64,000 nt of DNA from Alteromonas australica (GTDB taxonomy: Bacteria; Pseudomonadota; Gammaproteobacteria; Enterobacterales; Alteromonadaceae), in contig NZ_CP008849.1 of NCBI RefSeq assembly GCF_000730385.1, positions 1,178,001-1,242,000 of the forward strand, written 5' to 3'. Shown here piece after piece: positions 25,887 through 34,753 of this stretch. The notes under the pieces were generated by a model. That model had not been told where the DNA came from. It made no database searches and worked only from the letters and a program-made list of their open reading frames with translations. The translations under genes and the position numbers were made by a program. The number at the start of each line of letters is the position of its first letter. The stretch's first letter is position 1.

Positions 25887-28511
25887 GTGAGCGCAGAATT
25901 TTCAACCTTTATTAATATTGGTGAGCGAACCAATGTGACCGGTTCAGCTCGATTTAAACGGTTAATTTTAGAAGGCGACTATGAAGTTGCTTTAGATGTC
26001 GCACGCCAGCAAGTAGAAAACGGTGCACAAATCATCGATATTAATATGGATGAGGCAATGCTCGATTCGAAGCAAGCCATGGTCACCTTCTTAAACCTCA
26101 TTGCTTCTGAGCCGGATATTAGCCGTGTTCCTATTATGATTGACTCTTCGAAGTGGGAAGTCATTGAGGCGGGATTAAAATGCGTGCAGGGCAAAGCTAT
26201 TGTCAACTCCATTAGTTTAAAAGAAGGTGAAGAAAGTTTCTTAGCACAGGCCAAGAAAATTAAACGATATGGCGCTGCAACAGTAGTCATGGCGTTTGAT
26301 GAAAAAGGGCAAGCCGACACCCAAGCCCGTAAAATTGAAATTTGCCAACGCAGTTACAGGCTGCTTACAGAAGACATTGGCTTTCCACCTGAGGACATTA
26401 TCTTCGACCCCAATATCTTTGCTGTGGCTACAGGTATAGAAGAACATGATAATTACGCAGTAGACTTTATTGAAGCCACACGTGTCATTCGCCAAACCTG
26501 TCCCCATTCTCACATTTCTGGTGGGCTATCGAATATTTCCTTCTCATTTAGAGGCAATAACCCTGTTCGAGAAGCCATGCATTCAGTATTTCTCTACCAT
26601 GCCATTCGTGCAGGTATGGATATGGCTATTGTGAATGCGGGCCAATTGGAAGTTTATGATGAAATTCCAGCTGAGTTACGCGATGCGGTAGAAGACGTGA
26701 TACTCAATCGAAGAAGCGACTCTACTGAAAGATTGCTTGATATTGCCCCTAATTATCAAGGTGACGGAAAAGCCGCTGCGAAAGAAGATTTAAGCTGGCG
26801 CGAACAGGATGTAAACAAACGTTTAGAGCATGCGTTAGTTAAAGGTATTACCGACTTTATTATTGATGATACCGAAGAGGCACGACAAAAAGCCGAGCGA
26901 CCATTGCATGTTATTGAAGGGCCGTTGATGGACGGCATGAACGTGGTGGGTGACTTATTCGGTGAAGGTAAGATGTTTTTGCCGCAGGTGGTGAAATCAG
27001 CCCGTGTGATGAAAAAGGCCGTGGCTCATTTACAGCCCTACATTGAGGCAGAAAAATCAGATGACGCTAAAAGCAACGGCAAAATATTGCTAGCAACGGT
27101 AAAAGGGGATGTTCACGATATTGGCAAAAATATAGTGGGCGTGGTACTTCAGTGTAATAACTTTGAAGTGATCGATCTTGGCGTCATGGTCCCTGCGGCA
27201 AAAATTTTACAGGTTGCCAAAGACGAAAATGTCGACATGATAGGCCTTTCAGGGTTAATCACGCCTTCCCTCGATGAAATGGTGCATGTAGCGAAAGAAA
27301 TGGAACGCCAAGGGTATGAAATTCCCCTGTTAATTGGTGGGGCTACCACCTCAAAAGCCCATACTGCGGTGAAAATCGAGCAGAACTATCATTCGCCAGT
27401 GGCTTATGTACCTAATGCCAGCCGCGCGGTAGGGGTCTGTCAAAAGCTATTGAATAAAGGCTCTCGTGATATTTACGCGAAAGAATTGGCTGCGGAATAC
27501 GACAAAGTTCGGGAGCAGCACGCACGGAAAAAACCACGGAGTAAGCCGGTGACGTTAGCGCAGGCACGTGACAATGCCTATCAGCCCGATTTCTCAGTGC
27601 TGCCCGTTGCGCCTAACAAGCTAGGGGTAACACCTGTAACGGCGTCCCTATCGGTACTTAGGCACTATATTGACTGGACGCCTTTCTTCTTAACATGGTC
27701 ATTGGCAGGCAAGTATCCTCGCATATTAGAAGACGAGGTTGTGGGCGAACAAGCACAGTCGTTATTTGCCGATGCTAACGCGATGCTCGATACTATTATT
27801 GCAGACAATAGCTTAGAAGCAAAAGGTGTGATAGGCCTATTTCCAGCAAACCGTGTAGGCGACGATATCGAGATTTATGCCAATGAGGAACGCGGTGAAA
27901 TCAAAGCTGTGGGGCACCACCTTCGTCAGCAAACCCTTAAAGATAAGTTTGCCAATTATTGCTTAAGTGATTTTGTTGCACCTAAGTCCTCAGGTATTCG
28001 TGATTATGTGGGCGCATTTGCGGTCACGGGCGGCATTGGCGAAGACGAACTCGCGAACCAGTTTATACAAGCCGGTGACGACTACAACGGTATTATGGTA
28101 AAAGCGGTGGCCGATCGGTTGGCAGAAGCCTTTGCTGAATATCTTCATGAACGTGTTCGCAAAGAATACTGGGGGTATGCAAAGGATGAAGACTTATCTA
28201 ATGAAGAGCTTATTAGAGAAAAGTATCAAGGCATACGTCCTGCGCCAGGCTATGCTGCGTGTCCAGAGCATACTGAAAAGCAAGTTATCTGGGATTTACT
28301 CGATGCTGAAAAACATACCGGCATGAAGCTCACAGAAAGTTATGCCATGTGGCCAGGGGCTTCGGTATCTGGTTGGTACTTTGCCCACCCAGAGTCAAAA
28401 TATTTTGCCGTGGCAAAGATTCAGTCTGACCAAGTTGAAGACTATGCTTCCCGTAAAGGGTGGACACTGGAAGAGGCAGAAAAATGGCTGTCTCCTAATT
28501 TAAGCGATTAA
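25887..28511 (+). CDS. metH: Methionine synthase, folate/cobalamin/activation subunit (MetH C-terminal part)
   Basis: The 874-residue product carries the rest of MetH. It has the methyltetrahydrofolate barrel ([19 protein letters not shown] at the start), the cobalamin cap and Rossmann domains ([17 protein letters not shown], about 410-426, with the His that ligates cobalt) and the S-adenosylmethionine-dependent activation domain ([16 protein letters not shown] near residue 790). AGGAGG at 25877-25882 overlaps the upstream stop and sits four bases before the GTG start. All modules are intact, so the split falls between modules rather than damaging one. Confidence 0.92.
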   Translation: MSAEFSTFINIGERTNVTGSARFKRLILEGDYEVALDVARQQVENGAQIIDINMDEAMLDSKQAMVTFLNLIASEPDISRVPIMIDSSKWEVIEAGLKCVQGKAIVNSISLKEGEESFLAQAKKIKRYGAATVVMAFDEKGQADTQARKIEICQRSYRLLTEDIGFPPEDIIFDPNIFAVATGIEEHDNYAVDFIEATRVIRQTCPHSHISGGLSNISFSFRGNNPVREAMHSVFLYHAIRAGMDMAIVNAGQLEVYDEIPAELRDAVEDVILNRRSDSTERLLDIAPNYQGDGKAAAKEDLSWREQDVNKRLEHALVKGITDFIIDDTEEARQKAERPLHVIEGPLMDGMNVVGDLFGEGKMFLPQVVKSARVMKKAVAHLQPYIEAEKSDDAKSNGKILLATVKGDVHDIGKNIVGVVLQCNNFEVIDLGVMVPAAKILQVAKDENVDMIGLSGLITPSLDEMVHVAKEMERQGYEIPLLIGGATTSKAHTAVKIEQNYHSPVAYVPNASRAVGVCQKLLNKGSRDIYAKELAAEYDKVREQHARKKPRSKPVTLAQARDNAYQPDFSVLPVAPNKLGVTPVTASLSVLRHYIDWTPFFLTWSLAGKYPRILEDEVVGEQAQSLFADANAMLDTIIADNSLEAKGVIGLFPANRVGDDIEIYANEERGEIKAVGHHLRQQTLKDKFANYCLSDFVAPKSSGIRDYVGAFAVTGGIGEDELANQFIQAGDDYNGIMVKAVADRLAEAFAEYLHERVRKEYWGYAKDEDLSNEELIREKYQGIRPAPGYAACPEHTEKQVIWDLLDAEKHTGMKLTESYAMWPGASVSGWYFAHPESKYFAVAKIQSDQVEDYASRKGWTLEEAEKWLSPNLSD

Positions 28512-28530
28512 TCACAACAAGACATACCCA

Positions 28531-29127
28531 ATGGAAAAACCGTTTAGCCAAGCTTGCGAAAATAATAAACGCCCAATTTTGCACGTGCTAGAACGTGCCT
28601 TTGCCAATACGAAACGCGTATTGGAAGTGGGCAGTGGGACCGGCCAGCATGCGGTTTTTTTTGCTGAGCATTTGCCACATTTGCATTGGCATTGTAGTGA
28701 TCAAGCCGTTAACCATGCCGGTATCGCCGCTTGGTTAATGGCCTCTTCTGTGGATAATATTGAACCGCCAGTGTCCTTTACCGTGGGCGTGGATCACTTC
28801 CCTCAGACGGCAGGAGCCGGTTCGTTTGACGGTGTCTTTAGCGCTAATACTGCTCATATCATGCAAAAAGCAGAGATTCAGTCACTTATGTCAATGATTG
28901 CTGAAAACCTGCCCCACAAGGGCGTATTTTGCCAATATGGGCCCTTTACCCAAAACGGTGAATTCTCCTCGCAAAGTAACCTCGATTTTCATCAGTCATT
29001 ATTGGCGCGAGGCTATGGGGGATATCGGGATATTGATGAGCTAAAAACGTGGGCACCTTCTCTACAACTGCAGAAAGTACATACCATGCCGGCCAATAAC
29101 CTACTATTGGAATGGCACAAGAATTAG
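28531..29127 (+). CDS. DUF938 SAM-dependent methyltransferase-like protein
   Basis: The 198-residue product has the Rossmann motif I of class I methyltransferases (VLEVGSGTGQHAVFFAEHLP, about residues 30-49) and the DUF938 hallmarks SQACENNKRPIL near the start and GVFSANTAHIMQ in the middle. Substrate is unknown. It begins 19 bases after metH and may be cotranscribed with it. A link to methionine/S-adenosylmethionine supply is only suggested by position. Confidence 0.8.
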   Translation: MEKPFSQACENNKRPILHVLERAFANTKRVLEVGSGTGQHAVFFAEHLPHLHWHCSDQAVNHAGIAAWLMASSVDNIEPPVSFTVGVDHFPQTAGAGSFDGVFSANTAHIMQKAEIQSLMSMIAENLPHKGVFCQYGPFTQNGEFSSQSNLDFHQSLLARGYGGYRDIDELKTWAPSLQLQKVHTMPANNLLLEWHKN

Positions 29128-29478
29128 TTAACCCAGAAAAGTTACTCTATTTTTACACTTTTGTATAATTGCAAATTTTTTCTATCTATAGTTGTAAACA
29201 ACGCCAATCTATTAGACAGTAGTAGATTCCAATTATTTGTGAATATTTAAGTAATTGATAACTTCATGATTAATGGATGTGGTCACGTTCGCTTTTACTC
29301 GTCATTTTATTCACCTGACAGTTTAAACGTACGACATGGCGCAATGCTGTGACGCTGTCCTCCATTCATTATCTCGCGTATAGCCGAAGAAGTTAGTTGT
29401 ATTGCAGTTGGCGCCCATCTCAATGGTTTTATTCTCCTCCACTGCAAATAGTCATAAAAATAACAATGAGAAGTCGCT
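29128..29478 (+). other. Intergenic region before the chemoreceptor gene
   Basis: This 351-base stretch holds no convincing gene. It is AT-rich at the left. A perfect -10 hexamer TATAAT at 29164-29169 has no good -35 partner at the right distance. I looked for a sigma-28 promoter (TAAAGTTT and GCCGATAA boxes), expected for a chemoreceptor, and found only a partial GCCGAAGA near 29380. If the -10 is used, the chemoreceptor has a leader of about 300 bases. Confidence 0.4.
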
Positions 29479-31500
29479 ATGAAATCACTCTCGCTACAGA
29501 AAAAGTTTATGCTGATCGTAGGCGGTAGTATTGCCGTCATGCTGTCTATCGCCGCTACCATCTTGGTAAATATCGTTGCTGATAACACCCGTGAGCGCGT
29601 CCAACAAGACGTCAGCGCACTGGTTGCGCGAGAAGCAAATGAGGTGGAAGGTTTTTTTAACAAGTACGGAGGGGTAGCAGAAACCTTTCTTAGCAGCCCC
29701 TTTCTTAAAACCTTCTTCTATGAACATACCCAACGAGGCGGCGAAGATGGCCGCGTGAAAAACAGCGCTAAAATCTATCAACTTTTCACTAACATTAGTC
29801 ATGATGACCCTGTGATTAAATCGGCGTTTTTTGGCTCAGCCCTAACCGGGGAGTACTTTTACGAAGAGGGAAGAGTTGGCGTAGATACCAGCGGACCTAA
29901 TGCAGGAAATCCTGATTATGGGTATTTCACTACCAAACGACCTTGGTTCAACGCCGCCGTTGATGCTGGTCAACTTTACGTTACCCCGCCTGCCGTTGAT
30001 TCACAAGATGGCAGTATCTCAGCGGTAGTACAAAAACCTGTCTACGAAAAAGGAAGGCTGATTGGGGTGGGAGGCGTCGATATTTTGATCAGCACAATAG
30101 GCAAGGTCATTGATAGCATCAGATACCAGGGGCAAGGTACGGCCTTCCTGTTAGATGAAAATCAAAATATCGTCTATTTCCCAAAACAGGGTAAAGAGTT
30201 GCCACTCAGTTCTTCGTTGGCTAACTTTGACACACTGTTTGATGAAACATCGGCATTTTCAGCTCTGGCAGGAAAAATCTCTACCGCCAGTGATGGTATG
30301 GTTGAAGTCACCTGGAAAGGGAAAGAATACGTGGCCTTTTTCCGCCATGCTAATTTAACCTCGCCTCAAATGGATTGGTCGCTGGGTATTTTGATACCGG
30401 CCAGTATCATCGATGGCCCCATTGAGGGTGCAATCACTACCGCGATTATTATTGCACTTATCATCATTGTACTGATTGCTCTGATTACTTTTATTGCTAG
30501 TGCAAAAATAACCACGCCTTTAGTCAACATGCGTTACGCAATGGCAGAAATTGCCAGAGGGGAAGGGGATTTAACCAAGCGACTCACCGTTCATAGCAAT
30601 GATGAAATTGGTGCCCTTGCCCAAGAATTTAATACTTTCACAGACAAACTTCGCCATTTACTGAAAGAAACCGCGCTAAATACGCAAGCGGTGGCGGAGG
30701 CAGCGGCGCATCTACGTGATGTGTCACAAAATACCAGCGACGAAATTAATCAAGAACGCAATCAAGTTGATAACGTCTCATCTGCGGTCACCCAAATGGC
30801 GCAAACGGTGGTGGAAATTTCAAATAATGCATCACAATCAAGTATTGCCGCAACAGAAGCCGATGAGTTGGTGCAGTTAGGCAGTAATCAGGCAAAAGAG
30901 GCCATGGCGGAAATCCGTTCGTTGGCGGTATCGGTCAGTGACGGTGTTGAAGTTGTTAGTGGGTTGAGCAAGGAGTCAGATAACATTGGTGCGGTCATCG
31001 ATGTGATTAACAGCATTGCAGAGCAAACAAATTTACTGGCATTAAATGCTGCCATTGAAGCGGCTAGAGCGGGTGAACAAGGCAGAGGCTTTGCCGTGGT
31101 GGCTGATGAAGTGAGGTCGTTAGCTAGTCGAACCCAAGAATCAACCACGGATATTCGCCGTATGGTGGAACGTCTGCAGAATATGGCGGAACAAACGGAT
31201 GCAGTGATGAATAGTGGCAAGGCCCGTTCTGAATCTGGCGTGGAAAAAACAGAAAGAGTGGTGAATACGCTTATTGAAATTAATAGTGCAATTGGCAAGG
31301 TGCATGAGCAAAGTACTTATATTGCGCAAGCCACAGAACAACAAACGCAAGCGGCGCAAGATATTAACTCGTCGTTAGTGGCCATTACGGATTTAAGCGA
31401 TAGAACCAGTGTTCACGCCCAAGAGTTAGCGGTGGAAGCGACCCAACTTAGCGGTGTATCAAGCGATTTAAAAGATTTGGTAGGGCAATTTAAAATATAG
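29479..31500 (+). CDS. Methyl-accepting chemotaxis protein with periplasmic dCACHE domain
   Basis: This 673-residue transmembrane chemoreceptor has one N-terminal membrane helix (about 12-34), a large periplasmic sensor (about 35-310) with double-CACHE features ([19 protein letters not shown] and [13 protein letters not shown] segments), a second helix (about 316-340) and a HAMP domain. The cytoplasmic signalling domain has its conserved hairpin tip at about 514-548 ([20 protein letters not shown], then [15 protein letters not shown]). Ligand is unknown; dCACHE sensors often bind amino acids or other small polar metabolites. It is away from the chemotaxis cluster and monocistronic. Confidence 0.93.
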   Translation: MKSLSLQKKFMLIVGGSIAVMLSIAATILVNIVADNTRERVQQDVSALVAREANEVEGFFNKYGGVAETFLSSPFLKTFFYEHTQRGGEDGRVKNSAKIYQLFTNISHDDPVIKSAFFGSALTGEYFYEEGRVGVDTSGPNAGNPDYGYFTTKRPWFNAAVDAGQLYVTPPAVDSQDGSISAVVQKPVYEKGRLIGVGGVDILISTIGKVIDSIRYQGQGTAFLLDENQNIVYFPKQGKELPLSSSLANFDTLFDETSAFSALAGKISTASDGMVEVTWKGKEYVAFFRHANLTSPQMDWSLGILIPASIIDGPIEGAITTAIIIALIIIVLIALITFIASAKITTPLVNMRYAMAEIARGEGDLTKRLTVHSNDEIGALAQEFNTFTDKLRHLLKETALNTQAVAEAAAHLRDVSQNTSDEINQERNQVDNVSSAVTQMAQTVVEISNNASQSSIAATEADELVQLGSNQAKEAMAEIRSLAVSVSDGVEVVSGLSKESDNIGAVIDVINSIAEQTNLLALNAAIEAARAGEQGRGFAVVADEVRSLASRTQESTTDIRRMVERLQNMAEQTDAVMNSGKARSESGVEKTERVVNTLIEINSAIGKVHEQSTYIAQATEQQTQAAQDINSSLVAITDLSDRTSVHAQELAVEATQLSGVSSDLKDLVGQFKI

Positions 31501-31674
31501 CACTGAAAAAATACCGCCCGTACCACACGTTTTTGGGAACGCCAAATAGGGAGTGCAAGGGGGAGAGGTAGTCGAATTCGCACTAAGTTAGTCTAACTTG
31601 ATTTTTATAACCCCATGCACAGTAGCCTCAACTAGGTTACTGTAAAATAAAGTTTTAAAGATAAAGGATACAAG

Positions 31675-31959
31675 ATGTCATTTTCAGTGAATCATTATTT
31701 CGATAACAAAGTTACCTCAATCGCGTTTGAATCTGCTCAGGGGCCTTGTACTTCTGGTGTCATGTCACCAGGTGAATATACCTTCGGTACCACGCAACAT
31801 GAGCTAATGAAAGTGGTTGAGGGTGAGTTGGTAGTGAAGCTACCCAACAGTGATGAGTGGACGTCTTATCCTGCGGGCACAGAATTTGAGGTTGAAGCAA
31901 ATGTTTCTTTTGACGTCAAAGTCTCAGTAGCGACAGCCTATTTGTGTTTTTATAGCTAG
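31675..31959 (+). CDS. ppnP: Pyrimidine/purine nucleoside phosphorylase PpnP
   Basis: PpnP is a small cupin that phosphorolytically cleaves several nucleosides to base plus ribose-1-phosphate. The 94-residue product has the typical opening of the family (FSVNHYFDNKVTSIAFES), the conserved TSGVMSPGEYTFGTTQHELM core and the end SFDVKVSVATAYLCFYS. AAAGGATAC precedes the ATG. It stands alone and is followed by a strong terminator. Confidence 0.9.
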   Translation: MSFSVNHYFDNKVTSIAFESAQGPCTSGVMSPGEYTFGTTQHELMKVVEGELVVKLPNSDEWTSYPAGTEFEVEANVSFDVKVSVATAYLCFYS

Positions 31960-31967
31960 TCATTTTG

Positions 31968-31996
31968 CCAAGGGTACCAAGGGTACCCTTGGTTTT
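31968..31996 (+). terminator. Terminator after ppnP
   Basis: CCAAGGGTACC (31968-31978), an AAG loop and GGTACCCTTGG (31982-31992) make a perfect 11-bp stem followed by TTTTCCTGTTTT. It ends ppnP, which converges on metR. Confidence 0.85.
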
Positions 31997-32012
31997 CCTG
32001 TTTTCACCTTGT

Positions 32013-32894
32013 TTATGGCTGACTTGCCAGCTGTATAAAGGCATCCACCAACTGAAAAGGATCGTCTTCTTTCCGATACCCCAAATAGAGGGTTTTTTGA
32101 ACCCCCTGCTTTCCTAAAGAACGATAGGCTAAATTAGCGTAGTCCTTAGATTCCTCTATCAACCATTTAGGCAGTGCCGTTACACCACGCCCTGCGGCGA
32201 CCATTTGCAAAATGATTTCTGTTGTTTCTATTTGTCTATGTTGCTTCACTGTGCGATTGGCGGGGTGTAAAAAGTGCGAAAAAATATCCAGCCGGCTTTC
32301 TTCCACAGGGTAAGTAATGAGGGTTTCATGCGCCAAATATTCTGGCTCTATTATGTCGTATTGCGTTAACGGGTGCTGGGCGTTCATGACCAACACTTGT
32401 TCGTAATCAAATACCCCTTTATAGCTAATTGAAGGAAGTTCTAATGGATCGGGAGTCAGCAAAATATCTATGTCGTACCCATGTAACGCCTGTAATCCCC
32501 CAAATGTCACCGCACGCTTTACATCCACATCGACATCAGGGTAGGCCTTTAAAAAAGGTGCCACTACTTTGAGTAACCATTCAAAACAAGGGTTACACTC
32601 CATACCAATTCGAAGTGTGCCTTGCTTTCCTTCTGCCATACGGCGTAACTGCGCCTCTGTGTGCTCAAACTGAGGCAAAACTCGCTGAGCTAAATTCAGC
32701 AAGCTTTTCCCTGCCTGCGTGAGTACAAGGCGTCTACCTTCTTTTCGCCACAAGGGCACGCCAAAATCTTTTTCTACCTTTTTCATGGCATGGCTTAATG
32801 CCGACTGTGTTAAAAACAAAGCGTTAGCCGCTTCAGTCATGGTGCCGTGTGTTTCAATTGCGCGAACAATTTTTAGGTGGTGACGGTCAATCAT
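32013..32894 (-). CDS. metR: LysR-family regulator MetR
   Basis: MetR is a LysR-type activator of methionine synthesis genes (metE, metH, metA) that responds to homocysteine. The 293-residue product has the N-terminal winged helix (MTEAANALFLTQSALSHAMK) and MetR-type effector-domain features: LRIGMECNPCFEWL, AVTFGGLQALHGYDID and LITYPVEESRLDIFSHFLHP. These match E. coli MetR closely, so I favour MetR over a generic LysR call. It lies 3.5 kb from the metA-metH unit, which is a likely target. Confidence 0.85.
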   Translation of the reverse strand: MIDRHHLKIVRAIETHGTMTEAANALFLTQSALSHAMKKVEKDFGVPLWRKEGRRLVLTQAGKSLLNLAQRVLPQFEHTEAQLRRMAEGKQGTLRIGMECNPCFEWLLKVVAPFLKAYPDVDVDVKRAVTFGGLQALHGYDIDILLTPDPLELPSISYKGVFDYEQVLVMNAQHPLTQYDIIEPEYLAHETLITYPVEESRLDIFSHFLHPANRTVKQHRQIETTEIILQMVAAGRGVTALPKWLIEESKDYANLAYRSLGKQGVQKTLYLGYRKEDDPFQLVDAFIQLASQP

Positions 32895-32997
32895 ACATTA
32901 TGAATTCTATTCATGATTTTGAGGTAAAGTTACCATCTTTTTCATTTATATAAAATGGCAAGGATACACAACCTACGGCGTGTTCTGCGCTAAGAGC

Positions 32998-33948
32998 CTA
33001 ATCGTCTAAACCTACTATCTTTACGGCGCCCGAGAGGCGTGTCGCGATAATATGGCGAATAATTTCGCTAATTTCTCGAAAGGTTTGGCGATCGGGAGCT
33101 GTATTTCGCCAAGTTAACGCGTGTTGCCTTTCAATGGGCATACTATCAATTTCGCATACGTGTAAAGCTTCAGGGTGATGTAACTCTGAATGAATATACA
33201 AGCCAGGTAAAAAGGCCACGCCCATCCCCATCACCACCATTTGCCTTAAGGTATCTAAGCTGGTGCCTTCGTAGTCTCGTTGTAAGCTAGCCCCTATTTT
33301 GTCGCAAATGTGTTGTACCTGATGGTGAAAGTGATGACGGTCTTCAAGGGTGAGTACTTTTTCACCCCGTAATTGATGCGGCTTAACAAACGCGTTGCCT
33401 GCAAGGGGGTGATCGGAAGGAATAACAAACTTAAGGGGCTCTTTAAATAGAGGCCGGTTAATTAACTGAGAATGCTCACCCACCAGTGGCGAAAGAATAA
33501 GGTCATATTCGCCATGTAAAAGCCCATGTTGCAGTGCTTGGGGCGCGGCTTCTCGTACGTAAAATCGTAACCCAGGCTTTTGCTTGTGGAGTTCAGGCAA
33601 CACGTGAGGCAGCAAGTAAGGGCCAAGAGTGGGAGGAATACCCAGACGGTACGTCACCACTTCTCCTTCGGCTAAGTCTCTTGCTGTTTCACTAAAACGC
33701 TGACTTGCCGCGAGTACTTCTTCCGCTGCGTTAAAGAGAAGCTTGCCTTGTGCTGATAACAAGGTGCCTGTGCGAGATCGCTCGAACAGCACTAAACCCA
33801 AATGGCTTTCCAGCGCATTTATTTGACTGGTGAGCGTGGGTTGGCTTATACCTAAGAAAGTAGCGGCTTGACGAAAACTTAGGTATTTCGCAACGGTTAC
33901 AAAATAGCGAATTTGGTTAATTGACGGATTCTTCCCGTTAAGTTGCAT
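32998..33948 (-). CDS. OxyR-like LysR-family regulator lacking the peroxidatic cysteine
   Basis: The 316-residue product has a LysR helix-turn-helix (FRQAATFLGISQPTLTSQIN, about 25-44) and an effector domain resembling OxyR (PPTLGPYLLPHVLPELHKQK; GTSLDTLRQMVVMGMGVAFL). Where E. coli OxyR has Cys199 in EDGHC, this protein has EDRHH with His206, while the Cys208 position is kept (QHIC, Cys215). A peroxide disulphide switch is therefore unlikely. It is divergent from the carbonic anhydrase-SulP pair, with a palindromic ATAG/CTAT site between, so those genes are its probable target. Effector unknown. Confidence 0.8.
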   Translation of the reverse strand: MQLNGKNPSINQIRYFVTVAKYLSFRQAATFLGISQPTLTSQINALESHLGLVLFERSRTGTLLSAQGKLLFNAAEEVLAASQRFSETARDLAEGEVVTYRLGIPPTLGPYLLPHVLPELHKQKPGLRFYVREAAPQALQHGLLHGEYDLILSPLVGEHSQLINRPLFKEPLKFVIPSDHPLAGNAFVKPHQLRGEKVLTLEDRHHFHHQVQHICDKIGASLQRDYEGTSLDTLRQMVVMGMGVAFLPGLYIHSELHHPEALHVCEIDSMPIERQHALTWRNTAPDRQTFREISEIIRHIIATRLSGAVKIVGLDD

Positions 33949-33980
33949 GGCGGCCCTACTCTACATTCGTATACAATTGT

Positions 33981-34024
33981 TGGGTGATAGTATATGTCTA
34001 TCACGAGTTGGTATATTAAACTAT
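33981..34024 (+). promoter_or_regulatory. LysR/OxyR-type operator between the regulator and the carbonic anhydrase gene
   Basis: GTGATAG (33984-33990), a 7-base TATATGT centre and CTATCAC (33998-34004) form a perfect 7-bp inverted repeat. It contains ATAG-N7-CTAT, the half-site pair typical of OxyR and of LysR T-N11-A sites. A further CTAT half-site at 34021-34024 extends the pattern towards the carbonic anhydrase gene. The site lies 36 bases upstream of the regulator start and about 85 bases before the carbonic anhydrase start. Confidence 0.65.
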
Positions 34025-34088
34025 TAATCTATCAGGTGACACTGGCATGTACTTAAAATCACAATAATTACAAATATTGGAGAATATT

Positions 34089-34742
34089 ATGGATCACGTT
34101 ATATCTGGTGTGGCAAAGTTCCAAAAGGAAGTGTACCCGAACAAAAAGGCGACATTCCAAAAATTAGCAAACGGTCAGAACCCCGAAGTGCTATTTATTA
34201 CGTGTTCTGACTCGCGTATCGATCCTAACCTTGTCACGCAAACCGACCCAGGTGAGCTATTTATCTGCCGAAATGCAGGTAACATTGTGCCTCCTCACAG
34301 TAATCAAACCGGTGGCATGACAGCTTCAATTGAATTCGCTGTCGCAGCACTTGGCGTATCTCACATTGTGGTTTGTGGCCATACAGACTGCGGCGCAATG
34401 AAGGGCGCTATTAAGCCTGAAGGCCTTGATGCATTACCTCACGTGAAAGAGTGGCTAGGTCATTGCCGCGTGGCAACTGACGTAGTGAAAGAGCGTTGTG
34501 GCACCCACGACTTGTCAATTGACCATCTAGAAGCGGTCACAAAAGAAAACGTTGTTCAACAGATTCAGCACCTTAGAACACATCCAGCGGTAGCGGCAAA
34601 ACTGGCCACTGGGCAAGTAAAGCTGCACGGATGGGTGTACAACATTGGTAGCGGCGACGTGCTTTGTTATAACGATGAGACTGGTGAGTTCAAAGCCATG
34701 GATCAAACCGCTGCAGAAGCGCAACTTGCGCGCACTGAGTAG
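34089..34742 (+). CDS. can: Beta-class carbonic anhydrase
   Basis: The enzyme interconverts carbon dioxide and bicarbonate in the cytoplasm. The 217-residue product has the zinc ligands and catalytic dyad of beta carbonic anhydrases: Cys and Asp/Arg in FITCSDSRIDPNL (about 38-50) and His/Cys in VVCGHTDCGAMKGA (about 97-110). I chose ATG at 34089, six bases after GGAG; an in-frame TTG at 34077 lies before that GGAG. The SulP gene starts 11 bases after the stop, so the pair likely forms a bicarbonate uptake and interconversion unit. Confidence 0.93.
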   Translation: MDHVISGVAKFQKEVYPNKKATFQKLANGQNPEVLFITCSDSRIDPNLVTQTDPGELFICRNAGNIVPPHSNQTGGMTASIEFAVAALGVSHIVVCGHTDCGAMKGAIKPEGLDALPHVKEWLGHCRVATDVVKERCGTHDLSIDHLEAVTKENVVQQIQHLRTHPAVAAKLATGQVKLHGWVYNIGSGDVLCYNDETGEFKAMDQTAAEAQLARTE

Positions 34743-34753
34743 GAACTGATCTT

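Noticed and set aside
25879..25889. ATG at 25885 as start of the second methionine synthase gene
   Set aside because: It is out of frame and meets a stop at once (ATGTGA); the GTG at 25887 is the in-frame start.
24808..28511. Split metH as a pseudogene
   Set aside because: Both parts are full modules with intact motifs, and the second has AGGAGG and a start codon at good spacing. A frameshift is kept only as an alternative to check.
29375..29395. Sigma-28 promoter before the chemoreceptor
   Set aside because: Only a partial GCCGAAGA is present and no TAAAGTTT-like -35 box lies at the right distance.
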